This document shows positions 31,906-42,783 of a stretch of 64,000 bases of DNA, one piece after another (positions within the stretch are counted from its first letter, which is position 1; every line of letters begins with the position of its first letter). The notes beneath the pieces were generated by a model, which was given only the letters and a program-made list of their open reading frames with translations, was not told where the DNA came from and made no database searches. The translations under genes were made by a program, and so were the position numbers. The stretch is from positions 1,008,337,441 to 1,008,401,440 of the forward strand of contig OX336389.2 in NCBI GenBank assembly GCA_946902985.2, in the 5' to 3' direction. This stretch comes from Meconema thalassinum (taxonomy: Eukaryota; Arthropoda; Insecta; Orthoptera; Tettigoniidae).

Positions 31906-31934
31906 GCGACCTGGGGCTTCGAGCGAAGCGAAAA

Positions 31935-32753
31935 GAGTATGCCAGATAAGAATACAGGGTGACTCCTAAAGAGATATACAAGACGCCAGATAAGAATACG
32001 AGGTGACTCTTAAAGGGGTATAAAAGATGGCAGAGAAGAATACAGCGTGTCTCCTAAAGAGGTGCACAAGATGTCAGACAAGAATACAGGGTGACTCCTA
32101 AAGAGTTGTACAAGATGTCACACAAGAATACAGGGTGACTTCTAAAGAGATATACAAGATGCCATATAAGAATACAGGGTGCCTCCTAAAGAGGTGTGCA
32201 GGATGTCACACAAGAATACAGGGTGACTTCTAAAGAGATGTACAAGATGTCACACAATAATACAGGGTGACTTCTAAAGAGATATACAAGATGCCATATA
32301 AGAATACAGGGTGCCTCCTAAAGAGGTGTGCAGGATGTCAGAGCAAAATACAGTACAAGATGCCAGATAAGAATACAGGGTGACTCCTAAAGAGATATAC
32401 AAGATGCCAGATAAGAATACGAGGTGACTCTTGAAGAGGTGTACAAGATGGCAGAGAAGAATACAGGGTGACTCCTAAAGAGGTGCACAAGATGTCAGAC
32501 AAGAATACAGGGTGACTTCTAAAGAGATATACAAGATGCCAGATAAGAATACAGGGTGCCTCCTAAAGGGGTGTGCAGGATGTAAGAGCAAAATACAGGG
32601 TGACACTTAACGAGGTGTACAGTATGTTAGATTCAATTCAAATACAGGGTGACCCTTAAAGAGGTTTGCAAGATATCAGAATCAAATAATGGGTGACCCT
32701 TAAAGAGTTGTAAAAGATGTCAGACTCAAATACAGGGTGACCCTTAAAGAGGT
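31935..32753. repeat. Minisatellite, 44-46-bp unit, about 19 copies
   Basis: The consensus unit contains AATACAGGGTGACTCCTAAA, then GAGRTATACAAGATGCCAGA. Variants (TGACTTCTAAAGAGATATAC and TGCCTCCTAAAGAGGTGTGC) alternate, suggesting higher-order units. One unit near 32345 is shortened. No frame is maintained, as the period is not a multiple of three. Confidence 0.85.
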
Positions 32754-32806
32754 GCCCGCGAGGGAAGCCTAAGTTAATGGGTAATGGAGTCTGTTGAAAG
32801 AGCCCT

Positions 32807-33798
32807 CCTGAGCCTTTCTAACATGTGTAGCATTTGTAGCATGCGTCATTTGAAATGATATAACGTCTAGTCTTTCAGACTGACTGTAATTTTTTTTTAC
32901 AGGGGCGTTTTCATTCATAGTTGTGTACATTATTAACAATGAATTTCGATTATTAATGAAAAACAATATATTTAAGCTTAAATACTAATTTTCTATGCAT
33001 GAAAACTACTTTAATTATAATTTCTAGCACAGTAAATAAAATTGCAAACACTACTTTAAATAAGCTATGCAAAATTAATCTCTTAAAAATATGGAAAACA
33101 GTATCTAAATATTAAAACTGAAATAGTGCATTGGTATCAACTCGTAATTAATAATGAACTACCGGTACTTGCAATGGCAAGCAGCAACCTTAGAGCACCT
33201 CATTTATTTTCATTTGGCTTTCTAATAAGAAATTGATCTGTCACGCATAAACTCAGAAGGAAACCGTGTGAGTCGCGATCTGGCAGTTCACAGATATGGA
33301 CATTTAAAACAGCCCAAAGCGACGTGAAGAAAGTTACGAATCGCACACTTGATCAGTAAAACTGATCCATAGCTAGTGACAACACTGCAGGAGTCGTACT
33401 ATGAGTAGAGTGAAGGGCATTTAACAAGATAAGAATGTGATCACATTTAGAATACATTTAGAATATATACAGGAGAAAAGAAGCCTCCCTGGTGGTACTG
33501 TAAAACATTTACCAGGTAATAGATGAGACAATATATGGATTCAGGTATACAGGTCGTTGGAAGGGGAGGGGGTGGGGGGGGTAAAAAAACATTATAGTTA
33601 CTATTGATTTCATAGGCAGAACAGCGAGGTAACCAGAAAAGCAGTCTGGCTTACTCCAATGACCTGGTTGTAATGACAAGACTCCATCAAAAGCTGAGAC
33701 TGATGGGTAGATTCAGAAAATCTGATGCATAAACGAGAAGTAACTGATATGAGTGTAGCACGAATGATTGCTGGGAACAATAGAGGGGAGCAATTGCA
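32807..33798. other. No gene seen; contains a G-rich tract
   Basis: About 1 kb of AT-rich intronic sequence. GGGGAGGGGGTGGGGGGGG around 33562-33581 is a G-run tract with quadruplex potential. Other text has no recognised coding or repeat family. Confidence 0.4.
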
Positions 33799-34326
33799 GG
33801 GCTCTCGTGTAGTATACGTTGCCTGTTTCAAAAGTGCGTTATTTTACTTAGTAGCACTCTGAAAATGGTTTGTAATTACTCTGCCACGTTATTTAAGCCA
33901 TTTACCATTAACAAACACCCCGTAAACACTTCCAAAATAAGGAAATTGTCAACATTAACTTTCAAGTAATAAACTTATCAAAAAGCACGTCGCCTTGTTT
34001 GATTACGTAATGCTGCCAACTTAATGATTGTACTACTAGGCAAAACCATTGGCCTGGATAAAGATTATTGATGCGTGACAAAAACCAGGGGTGTTTATAT
34101 TAGCCTAACGCGGCCCGCTACCTAGCCTTTATTGGCCTGGACGAAAACCATTGGTCTGAATGAAAATATTGGTCTGGAAACAATAATGTTGGCACACTGA
34201 AAAAATACAGCAACACTCTCTAGCGATAAAAAAAATTCAACTTCTGTATATTAGTAACATTGGCCATTTCCATATAAAAATTTTCGGATTTTAATGGCGC
34301 CGGGCAACGTATACTACACGAGTTCC
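33799..34326. mobile_element. MITE with 20-bp perfect inverted core ends (528 bp)
   Basis: CTCGTGTAGTATACGTTGCC at 33804-33823 is perfectly inverted at 34303-34322. Outside it, GGGCT/GGAA edges are followed by CAATTGCA (33791-33798) and CAATCGCA (34327-34334), an 8-bp target duplication with one mismatch. This fits hAT- or P-type TSD length. The interior holds text of the old repeat family (GACAAAAACCAGGGGTG). The element lies about 470 bp inside intron 1 from exon 1 of the prenylcysteine oxidase gene. Confidence 0.7.
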
Positions 34327-34339
34327 CAATCGCAGAAAG

Positions 34340-34640
34340 GTACTCGTAATGACGAGATAATGGCTAAGTTAGAAATGAATACGTTAGATGAAGCTGTACA
34401 TATGAGCCGACTCAGATGGTATGGTTTATTTTATGGCAATGTAAGATGGTGGGGTCATGTGAAGAGAATGGAGGTGGGGAGATTAACTAAGTGGTTAACA
34501 AGTTCGGCTGTAGAGGGGAAGAAAAGCAGAGGCAGATATAGAAGGAGAAGGATAGATTCAGTGTTGAACGATTTCAAAGTGAGAGGTGTAGAAGCAGAGG
34601 ACGCTGCAGTTCTAACAGATAATAGGTATCATGGATGAGA
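34340..34640 (+). pseudogene. LINE RT C-terminal scrap
   Basis: KLEMNTLDEAVHMSRLRWYG, then RWWGHVKRMEVGRLTKWLTS, SRGRYRRRRIDSVLNDFK and DAAVLTDNRYH follow the C-terminal pattern of an arthropod LINE. The RLRWYG/VRWWG segment looks like a short in-frame tandem duplication of about 33 nt. A start Met near the edge is incidental. Confidence 0.55.
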
Positions 34641-34796
34641 CTTGTTCGTTAACAGAGGCTTGTAGACTAGACAGAACGCTGAAAGGCAAAACGGTCTCAA
34701 ATGAAAATGTATGTATGTCCTCGTATTTACACAGGGCATTATCAGTTTCACCACAGGGAACAAACAAGCGAGTTTTATCTCGTAAAATAAACTTAC

Positions 34797-34887
34797 CTAT
34801 TCTCGGATAGCTCTCAGCGGAACACGCGTTAAACAGGAATACTGTGGACAAAATAGTATATATAACAGAAAATGTGTGCGATCCCAT
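34797..34887 (-). CDS. Prenylcysteine oxidase-like, exon 1 (signal peptide)
   Basis: ATG at 34887 sits in good context (GCCATGG) and opens MGSHTFSVIYTILSTVFLFN followed by ACSA|ESYPRI, a signal peptide with a hydrophobic core and probable cleavage after CSA. It ends in ATAG|GTAAGT (donor at 34791-34796), phase 1. Joined to the exon at 2795-3004 (phase-1 acceptor beginning CT), the Gly/Ala codon completes as Ala and the product reads PRI-AVIGGGIGG, the arrangement in PCYOX1, where the FAD loop follows the signal peptide directly. This connects two exons about 31.8 kb apart. Signal peptides are poorly conserved, so the assignment rests on phase, donor quality and the PRI|AVIG join. Confidence 0.75.
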
Positions 34888-34957
34888 GGCAATTGTTTCA
34901 GTGTATATCACTACGATTTCAACACGAAAGAGTAACAACCAACGACAATCAAATTAA

Positions 34958-34962
34958 ACTGA
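34958..34962 (-). promoter_or_regulatory. Candidate initiator (TCAGT) of the prenylcysteine oxidase gene
   Basis: On the minus strand CGTCGTCAGTTTAATTTG places the arthropod initiator TCAGT 73 nt upstream of the exon 1 ATG. No TATA box lies 25-35 nt upstream, so a TATA-less promoter is inferred. The interval 34963-35107 is the only apparently unique upstream sequence before the I-type LINE begins. Confidence 0.4.
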
Positions 34963-35198
34963 CGACGAGTTCAACATTATTTGCCATCGCGATCCACTAC
35001 ATAATGTATATTATCCACAACTTTCATGGGTCAATTAAGGTTAACTTAATATTTGATGTTTATTTGCCGCTTTTTAAAAGTCTTACAAGGAGCATATAAT
35101 AATAAGAGAGACGACACTTTCTTCTTCTTCTGCTTGGTACGGTAGTGGGCATAGTAAACCCTTTACCCAATTGCTACTAGGCAGTGGTATGTATCATT

Positions 35199-37486
35199 GG
35201 GCGCGTTCAGCGGGCTCAGCAATCTGCTAACCTGCTAGTAGGTACCTGCTGACTTATTGCTAGGCTAGCAAGCGTGAGCCCGCCTGAACGCTTTGCTACA
35301 AGCTGGCGCGGGAACTTTGAGCAATGCACAGAGTTCCTTTGAAGCTAACATACTTATTGGTCTATGGTCTATGATAAATACATAGAAAATAATAACTTTT
35401 ATGCGACAGAGCTGTAGACAGCCCTGTTAATGCGCGGCGCTAGGCCGTGGAGCCAAGCTATCTGCAGACTCGGGAGACGTGAGTTCAAATCCCACCGTCG
35501 GCCGTCATGTAAATGGTTTTCAGTGGTTTCCAATATTCAGGTCCAGGCAAATACCGGGAAGTAAGTTACCTTCTAATAGGCCACGACCTCTATCTTCCAT
35601 CTCCTGGTTAAGTTTCATTACTTTCAGTTCTCATGAGGTTGGCGTCAGGAAGTCCATCCGGCGGTATAAACCAACCGCCACATAGACTTTCATCGTATCT
35701 CATCCGCGATCCTGTTGAAAACGGGAATAATAAGGGGGTAGACATCCTGACGATAAGAATAACTCTTCTTTTTAAATTCAATTTTATTGTAGGCTAGTCC
35801 ACTCCTTTAATTAGGCTGATTTCTTATTTAAACATCCGTCGAAATTTGTAAAGAAATATTGAATTAGCCCTTCAGTTATTTAATTCTCCTACTTGTTACG
35901 CGGGATAGATGACCTCGCTGTTCCACCCTTTAAAACAATTATCATAAAATACCCTACTATCAAACAAGCCAATTATTTGGGGCAACATAACCCACAAAAT
36001 TAACATGTATTAATTCCATAAAATTCAATCAAAGAAGTTTTTTTCATATTACTGCTGCCCATATTGGTAAAACACAGCATTGTATGTAAATAATTGTAGT
36101 GCTAGACTATTGGCAAGCTATTTTTGCTTTAGCTTAAAATTAATAAAATGAGCGATATCACTTTGTTGCCCCAAGCCGTTCAGTTATTTAATTCCCCCAT
36201 ATATTTCAATAAGGTAGCATATCAGATGCGATTAAAAATTTATATACAAAAACTTTTCCTACAAAAATGTGTCGAGTAATAAATAACTTAATTCTTGTAA
36301 TATTTCTTTAAGGGGGCAGATGACCTCATAGTTCCGCCTCTTAAAACAACAATAACTATTTCTTTAAGGTTTGGGTGATAAAATAGTAATTGTTGCTCCT
36401 CTCCCAAACTAATTGGACAGAATCATGTTGACTGACAGAAAAGAATTCTTTTAATGAAAATTTAATAGGAAGTTTTCACAGCTAGGGGAGACGTTCTCTA
36501 TTCAGTCAACTAAGACTTGACCAAGTTTTAGAAAAAAAAATCCTGAGTGACGCCTTTGTTATCTAAGAAAGAATCAATTTTCAGTTGCTAAACACAGTAT
36601 GTGCCCGAATAATTTGTCACACTAACTGGAAAGGATTTAATTGACCACATTGCTGTGTTGACTGTCTGAAAATAGATTCTTTTAATATTATAAAACTTGA
36701 GGGTAAGTCGATACTCACCATAGAATACTGTAATATTGGAATGCAAGAGAAATATACATGTCCTTTATGATATGGATTCAAAATAAGGTTGAATATTTGG
36801 AATGGTTTCCCTATGTTGGCTGACAGACAGAAAATATTTACTACAGTAATATTCAATGCCAGCTATTTGTATTGAATTGTGCTCTTACCTGGGAATCTAC
36901 CCATTCGTTTATCCACATTTTGTAATAAGGGTATAAGATAGGGAGACCAGAAAAAGAATTGAAGTGAACATATTTTTTAAACCATTTATTAACTTAATTC
37001 ATATTAATTTATTCAGAATTCATTGCTATTTTTTCTCTTTTTAGACTTTGGTTCCATCCTACCACCATTTTATAGACATTTAATGCAACAGACATTAAAC
37101 ACCACAATTAGAAGAAGAAAAAGTTTTATAATTTTAAATATAAATGAGACAGTATGAAATTCACGGGTACTCACACATCCCAAGAGAAAAGATGCGAGTT
37201 CCAACACAATTATCATCTTGGCTCTATTATACAACTTCAACAACACTGAAATAGAATTTAAGGAACCTAATAGGTTCATTCGCCGAACGTGCAGAACTTG
37301 ATCAATTTGATTCCCGCCATGCGCCGCAAGTCAGCAGAAACAAGCTAGCAAGCCAGCAGAGAAAAAGTTTGCTGGCTCTGCTGAGCCTTTGCTACCTACG
37401 TCACATCCGCTAGCAAGCCCGCTGAACGGCAAACTCAGAATCTGCTGACCGTTTGCTGGCCAGCAATGAGCCCGCTGAACGCGCTC
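35199..37486. mobile_element. PIF/Harbinger-like non-autonomous element, 2288 bp
   Basis: The ends GGGCGCGTTCAGCGGGCTC and, inverted, GAGCGCGTTCAGCGGGCTC differ by one base. The 3-bp target duplication ATT is at 35196-35198 and 37487-37489. Subterminal GCTAGCAA, TGCTGAGC and CTGGC words recur. No transposase is recognisable; small frames at 36617-36856 and 37070-37279 have no motif. It carries a SINE at 35430-35745. Confidence 0.75.
35430..35745 (+). repeat. tRNA-derived SINE (SINE-D) inside the PIF-like element
   Basis: The head GGAGCCAAGCTATCTGCAGA and the B box GTGAGTTCAAATCCCACC are tRNA-like. The body continues CCAGGCAAATACCGGGAAGT, CCACGACCTCTATCTTCCAT and AACGGGAATAATAAGGGGG. It is not a working tRNA. 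Confidence 0.65.
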
Positions 37487-37703
37487 ATTGGGTAACCGTC
37501 GACTACCGATCGAAAGCGTAAGACCAGTGAGTAGCGGGGAATCGTAAACAAGAATATGATACATATGAGGAAAACATAGGAATTAGAGACGAGGACACAA
37601 ATGGTATTAACTCTTCACACCAAAGCGACCCACCTTGGTGACTCGCTACACATACACACACGCGACCGGGTCACAAATATGGATATGGGACAGGATTACC
37701 CTT

Positions 37704-40700
37704 TCAAATCTTTAAATTAATATTGTCGAAAAATGCTACTATGCTACTAACCAGTGGAATTGTAGGCGTATGTACCAATGTGGCCACATTTAAAGGAAGT
37801 GCATACCCTAAATCGTATAAAGCTCTCAACATTAAAGCACGTTGATGGTCGTATAGTGGACATTGAAATAGAATATGATTTAAGGAACCCTCCATTTGTA
37901 AACACGAACATAGAGGATCATCACGTCGTTTTATGCGGAATAAATACACCGGCGTTAATGCATGGTTAAAACGTAGACGAATGATTGTAATGATATGTCG
38001 TCGTGTGTATTTCCCTCCCTGAAACCATGGTTTGTTTAAAATAGTCGGTTGTAACCCAAAATAGTGTTTGGCCTTAATTCTGGCGTAGCTAGTCCACGTG
38101 CCTTGCCAGTCCTCCCGTATTGTCGAACTAATTATAGAACGCAGATCTGACATTGGTATGGCGATGTTGTAAGTTTTTCCGTGTCCCTTTGCTGCATCTT
38201 TGGCAAGGTTATCCGCTATTTCGTTTCCCTCAATGTGACAATGGCCGGGTACCCACATGATACTGACTTCAAAACCCTCCGTGTGTAAAGTGTACAATTG
38301 TTGCACTAATTGACATAAAAACCAGTTGTCAGCCTCTCTAACATTTTGAAGTGCTTGCACTACACTCATTGAATCAGTACAAATTAAAGCATGACGAATG
38401 GCATGTTTCATTTTATATAAAACACGTCTGAAGTATGGCATAAATTTCGGCTGTAAATATCGAGACGTCAGGGGGTAAAGTATACTGAAAGGAGATTTGT
38501 AAGTTCGGAGCACAGAAGGCTGCTCCCACACGCGCAGGGTTAACCATTTTAGAACCATCTGTGTAAAAAAAGATACAGGAGATCAAAGGATTCGTTATTT
38601 CCCTAAAAATACGGGGAATGATTACAGGATGATGTTGAAACGTCTGGTAGACTTGGGGTAAGGAGTTCTGAAGAATAGGAGGTTGAAAGTACGTTGCAGC
38701 ATACGGAATAGTATATATCGGTAACATCATGACTTTTAATATATTATGGCGGTACGGTTGAAGCATGGAATATGCGGTTAGTAACGCAGGACGAGAAACG
38801 GTGGGCAATAATCGACGCGTATAATATTCCTCTAATAGTTGTAATTTAGGGACTATAGGTGATGTTGTTATCATCATTTTTCGTAGCAGGTACATACATG
38901 CAAGATATCTACGCCGATGCTGAAGTGACATTTCTCCGGTTTCAACTAGCAGGGCTCCTGTGGGGGTTGATTGAAGCGCACCTATAATTATACGCAAAGC
39001 AGAAAACTGGATTCTATCTAACCGAAGGAGCCTAGTGCTGGGCATTGAATAAAAAAAAGGAATTGTAATCCAGTACAGAACGGATGATGTTACGATAAAC
39101 CGTTAATAATGATTCTGGGTCCGCCCCCCAATTACGTCTAGTGAGAGACTTTAGAACATTAATTTTACTGGCGAGATGACTCTGAAGGTATTGCGTATGT
39201 CTCTCCCATTGCATTTTCCTGTCAATATGAATCCCTAAATATTTGACACTTGTCACAACCGGAATGTGACCTTGACGGTATAATATAGGAGAACTGTCGT
39301 AAATTCGTTTGTGTGTAAAAATCATCGCAGCGTTTTTTCCTACGGATGTTTCAAATCCGTATTGATGTAGCCAATCATGAGCATGAGATAAGGCGTGGTA
39401 TATATCTCTTCGACATGAGGAAAACTCTTCTCGAGTGCAATATATTAGAATGTCATCCGCATATTGTAGAATGCGAGCGTGCGGTAATATTACTGTTTCT
39501 AAAGTACGGGTATAAATTAAGTATAAAAGCCCGCCTAGAACGTCGCCCTGGGGAACACCATAAGAAGTATGTCGAGAATCAAAGACACCGGCTGGGGAGT
39601 TTAACGTAATATGACGATGGCATAGCATATTGTGTATTATGCACCTGAAGGGAAGGGGAAAATTTAGATCCCTTAGAAGTTGAATAAGAAGATCATATGC
39701 ATTTTTTAGGTCAAGGAACACAGCTACTGTGTGCATTTTCTTTCCTTTTGCTAGGAGTAGATCAGTAAGGAATATATTTATGGGGTCGGATGTACCAAGA
39801 TTTTTCCTAAATGCAAATTGGGTTTTTGGAAACAGGTTATAATATTCTAGGCACCATTGAAGCCGTCGGAGAAGTATATGTTGGAACATTTTTCGGAAAC
39901 AAGATCCAAGTTGAATACCACGATAACTACTCGGTAATCGAGCATCTTTCATGGGTTTAAGAATCGGTACAGTTTGAAAAACATTCCAATCCTCCGGGAA
40001 GGTCCCTGTGCATAAGATGGAATTATATAGTTGAAGAATGATACTCTGAGCGTTTACTGGAAATCTAGCGATCATTTGATAAGTCACTCCATCAATCCCT
40101 GGGCTGGATGATTTTTTGTGCCGAAATGTGTGTCTTAATTCGCTACTTGTAATAGGCTGCATTAAACTGGAAAAACGTTCCAGGGAACCAGATATACAAG
40201 ATGTAGGCAAGCGAATAACTATTTCTGGTGTCCAAGTATGATACAGGTCATGATATCCCTGCGCCGAAAGTTGGGAGGGAGATGAGATAGTACGATTATT
40301 AGAGAAATGTTTAATCGCCGTCCAAATACTGTTTAGGGACGTAGTACTGCATAATTGGGTAGTATATAATTTCCACGCTTCCCGTCTTTTATCATTAAAT
40401 ACACGTTGTATTTGCGCGGTGAGACTTTTGTATCGCAAATAAGATGTTGGAGAGCCATAATGTCGAAAAGCTTTTAAACTCGCCTTGCGCCGTCTTACCA
40501 GCTGTCCGCATTCTTGATCCCACCATGAGGGTAAGGCGCCACGATTATTTGGAGGACCTGTCGTTAGAATTAAAGGGTGATATATATTTTTATTTATTTA
40601 TTTATTTACATAGGTCCCAATGAGCCTGAGCTCGTGTTAGGGACAATCAAGTAACATAGTTACAGCATGGCATATATATAATTTTCGTAACATTATTGTT

Positions 40701-42767
40701 TAGTTTAATAGTAGCCTAACTTATATTAGATTGCTAGTGACTAACTTTACAGAGATAATTTGATATGATACATTGCATTGCTTAAGGCTATTGTACATGG
40801 GCTATTCATTCCTTAATAGGAAGTCTTTTGTTTTCCTCTTAAATGTTTTATAGAGAAACTTTCCCTTATGACTAATGGTAGCGAGTTGTATTCTTTTATT
40901 ATAGACATAATTCCTTTAGTTCCAAATTTAATGGATTGGGAATGGCTGGTGAATATTTGATTTACTCCTCTTGTTGCATAGTGATGAATGTCATTTGCAT
41001 GGGTAAAATGGATGTGTGTGTGTATCAATTTGTTTTCTAATTTGTATACAAATACTGTTGCTGACATAGCTATTTGTTTTTGCAGTGGCATAATTTTAGT
41101 TCTTGAGTATAATTCATTTGAGGGTGTGAGCCAAGGAAATCCAAAGATAGATTTTATAGCACGTTTCTGGAGTATCTCAAGTTCTTTTATCAGCTCCTTC
41201 TTACAATATCCCCATATGAAATTCATGTACATTAGATGTGAATGTATCAGAGCAAAGTGTATATTTTTCAATTGTTGGCTAGTAAGACAGCTATATCTTA
41301 ATCTGAAAATAATACCAATTAAAGGGCTGATTTTATGTTTTACATTTTCTACATGACTTTCCCAGGTTAGTGTACTATCTAGTGTGATACCTAAGTATGT
41401 TGCCGATTTAACCCTTCCTATTTCTTTGTTGGCTATGTTGACTATGTTTGTGGTCTCAATCTTGTATGATGGTTTATGGAAGAATAAATATTTTGTTTTA
41501 GTGATATTGATAACCATTTTGTGTGCTCTCAACCAATCCACCAGCTTATTGAGATCATAATTAATATTTAGCATAATTTCCTGTTCAGATGTTCCCAGAT
41601 AGAGTATAAAAATATCATCTGCAAATAGTTTAAGCTTGCCTTTCAATTCTAATAATACTATATCATTAATATAGGCCAAGAAAAGAATTGGTCCTAAGAC
41701 AGAACCTTGAGGTACTCCTGTGTCAATTCTCATTTGAGATCCTTTTACATTATCGATTGCAACATATTGTTTTCTGTTAGTGAGGTAGTTCTTGAACCAA
41801 TCATGTGCCACTCCTCTGATGCCTGCAAATTCTAGTTTATTAAGGAGAATCTTATGGTTAACCAGATCGAAGGCTTTTTGAAGGACAATTAGTACACCAG
41901 CAGCTAGTTTGTTTTCATCTAATGCCTTTTCTACATCAGTTACTACTTCAAATATAGCACTATAGATAGGCGCGGATATTCTCTAATAAAAAGGCATAAC
42001 TGTTACTGAGCCCCTGTGTATGCTGTGAAAGTCTATCCTCTAAAAATCGGGAGAACAACTCATAATCAAAAAATCGTAAATTTCGCTTAACCTTAGATAC
42101 GTTTTTTGGGATATGTCGGGTACGCGAGACATCATAGTCGATTATAATTGGATAATGATCGCTTTGATGCGTATCCTGCACGGTCTTCCATGTCATCTTA
42201 TGAGATAAGTCTAAAGTAGTGACACTTAAATCCACCGCACTTTGGGGACTATTTGGTGGGGTAATGCGCGTGGGTGATCCATCATTTAAGAGATGTAGGT
42301 GTAAATCCTGTATAACTGCAGCGATGTGACGTCCTTTTGGATTAATGCGACCACTGCCCCACAAGGCGTGATGTGCATTAAAATCCCCCACGGTAATATG
42401 TTTAGGATTGTTTTATGAACCGGAAATATGCCTGCCATTGCCGACGGGAACCTTGTATACCCGGGGGACAATAAATATGACTTACATGTAGATCTTGTAC
42501 AAGGAATGTGTGATGATGAGTATGAGGAATATAGAATTGAGTAGAGAGAGGAGTGTATCGTAAGGTCTTTTTGAATAGCGTCATTATGCCACGATATCCT
42601 GGACCATCCTGACGTTCAACCAGGTAGTTGGGAATCGAGAATCTATACGAGGCACGAAGCCATGTTTCCTGTTGGAATATGATATCCGGATCATACTCCT
42701 GGATTAAAAGCAATAATTCATGCTTCTTATTTAAAATACTACGGCAATTCCACTGGAGGAGTAACAT
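37704..42767 (-). pseudogene. I-type LINE ORF2: endonuclease, RT, RNase H
   Basis: It starts MLLLQWNCRSILNKK (42767), 16 nt after ORF1. The endonuclease (VGDFNAHHALWG, HQSDHYPIII) is broken by a frameshift near 42400. The text continues ENIRAY and, across the copy-B insertion, resumes HPLI; then comes PSWWDQECGQ. RT is open at 39032-40438, with KSSSPGIDGVTYQM, PILKPMKDARLPSSYRGIQL, VFLDLKNAYD, GVPQGDVLGGLLY and QYADDILIY. A T-run frameshift near 39045 leads into the connection domain. RNase H has FYTDGSK, TAEIYAI, CTDSMSVVQAL and EGNEIADNLAKDA, followed by a CSC...HILFQC finger. A further frameshift lies near 38420. RNase H places it in the I superclade. Confidence 0.88.
40583..41964 (-). mobile_element. 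CR1-like LINE, copy B, inside the I-type LINE
   Basis: This 5'-truncated copy of the family at 12670-15848 is flanked by GATA (TATC on the minus strand) at 40579-40582 and 41965-41968. Excising it joins ENIRAY to HPLI in frame in the host LINE. The RT frame at 40813-41811 is open for 332 codons, keeps LFADDIFILY and keeps Trp where copy A has a stop. Its last residues are frameshifted (SIKHLRGKQKTSY). Its 3' UTR retains the unfilled Tc1 target near 40676. Confidence 0.9.
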
Positions 42768-42783
42768 GTAGCACGCATCTAAA

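Noticed and set aside
31935..32753. CRISPR-like regular repeat array
   Set aside because: Units are contiguous tandem repeats without unique spacers and the genome is eukaryotic.
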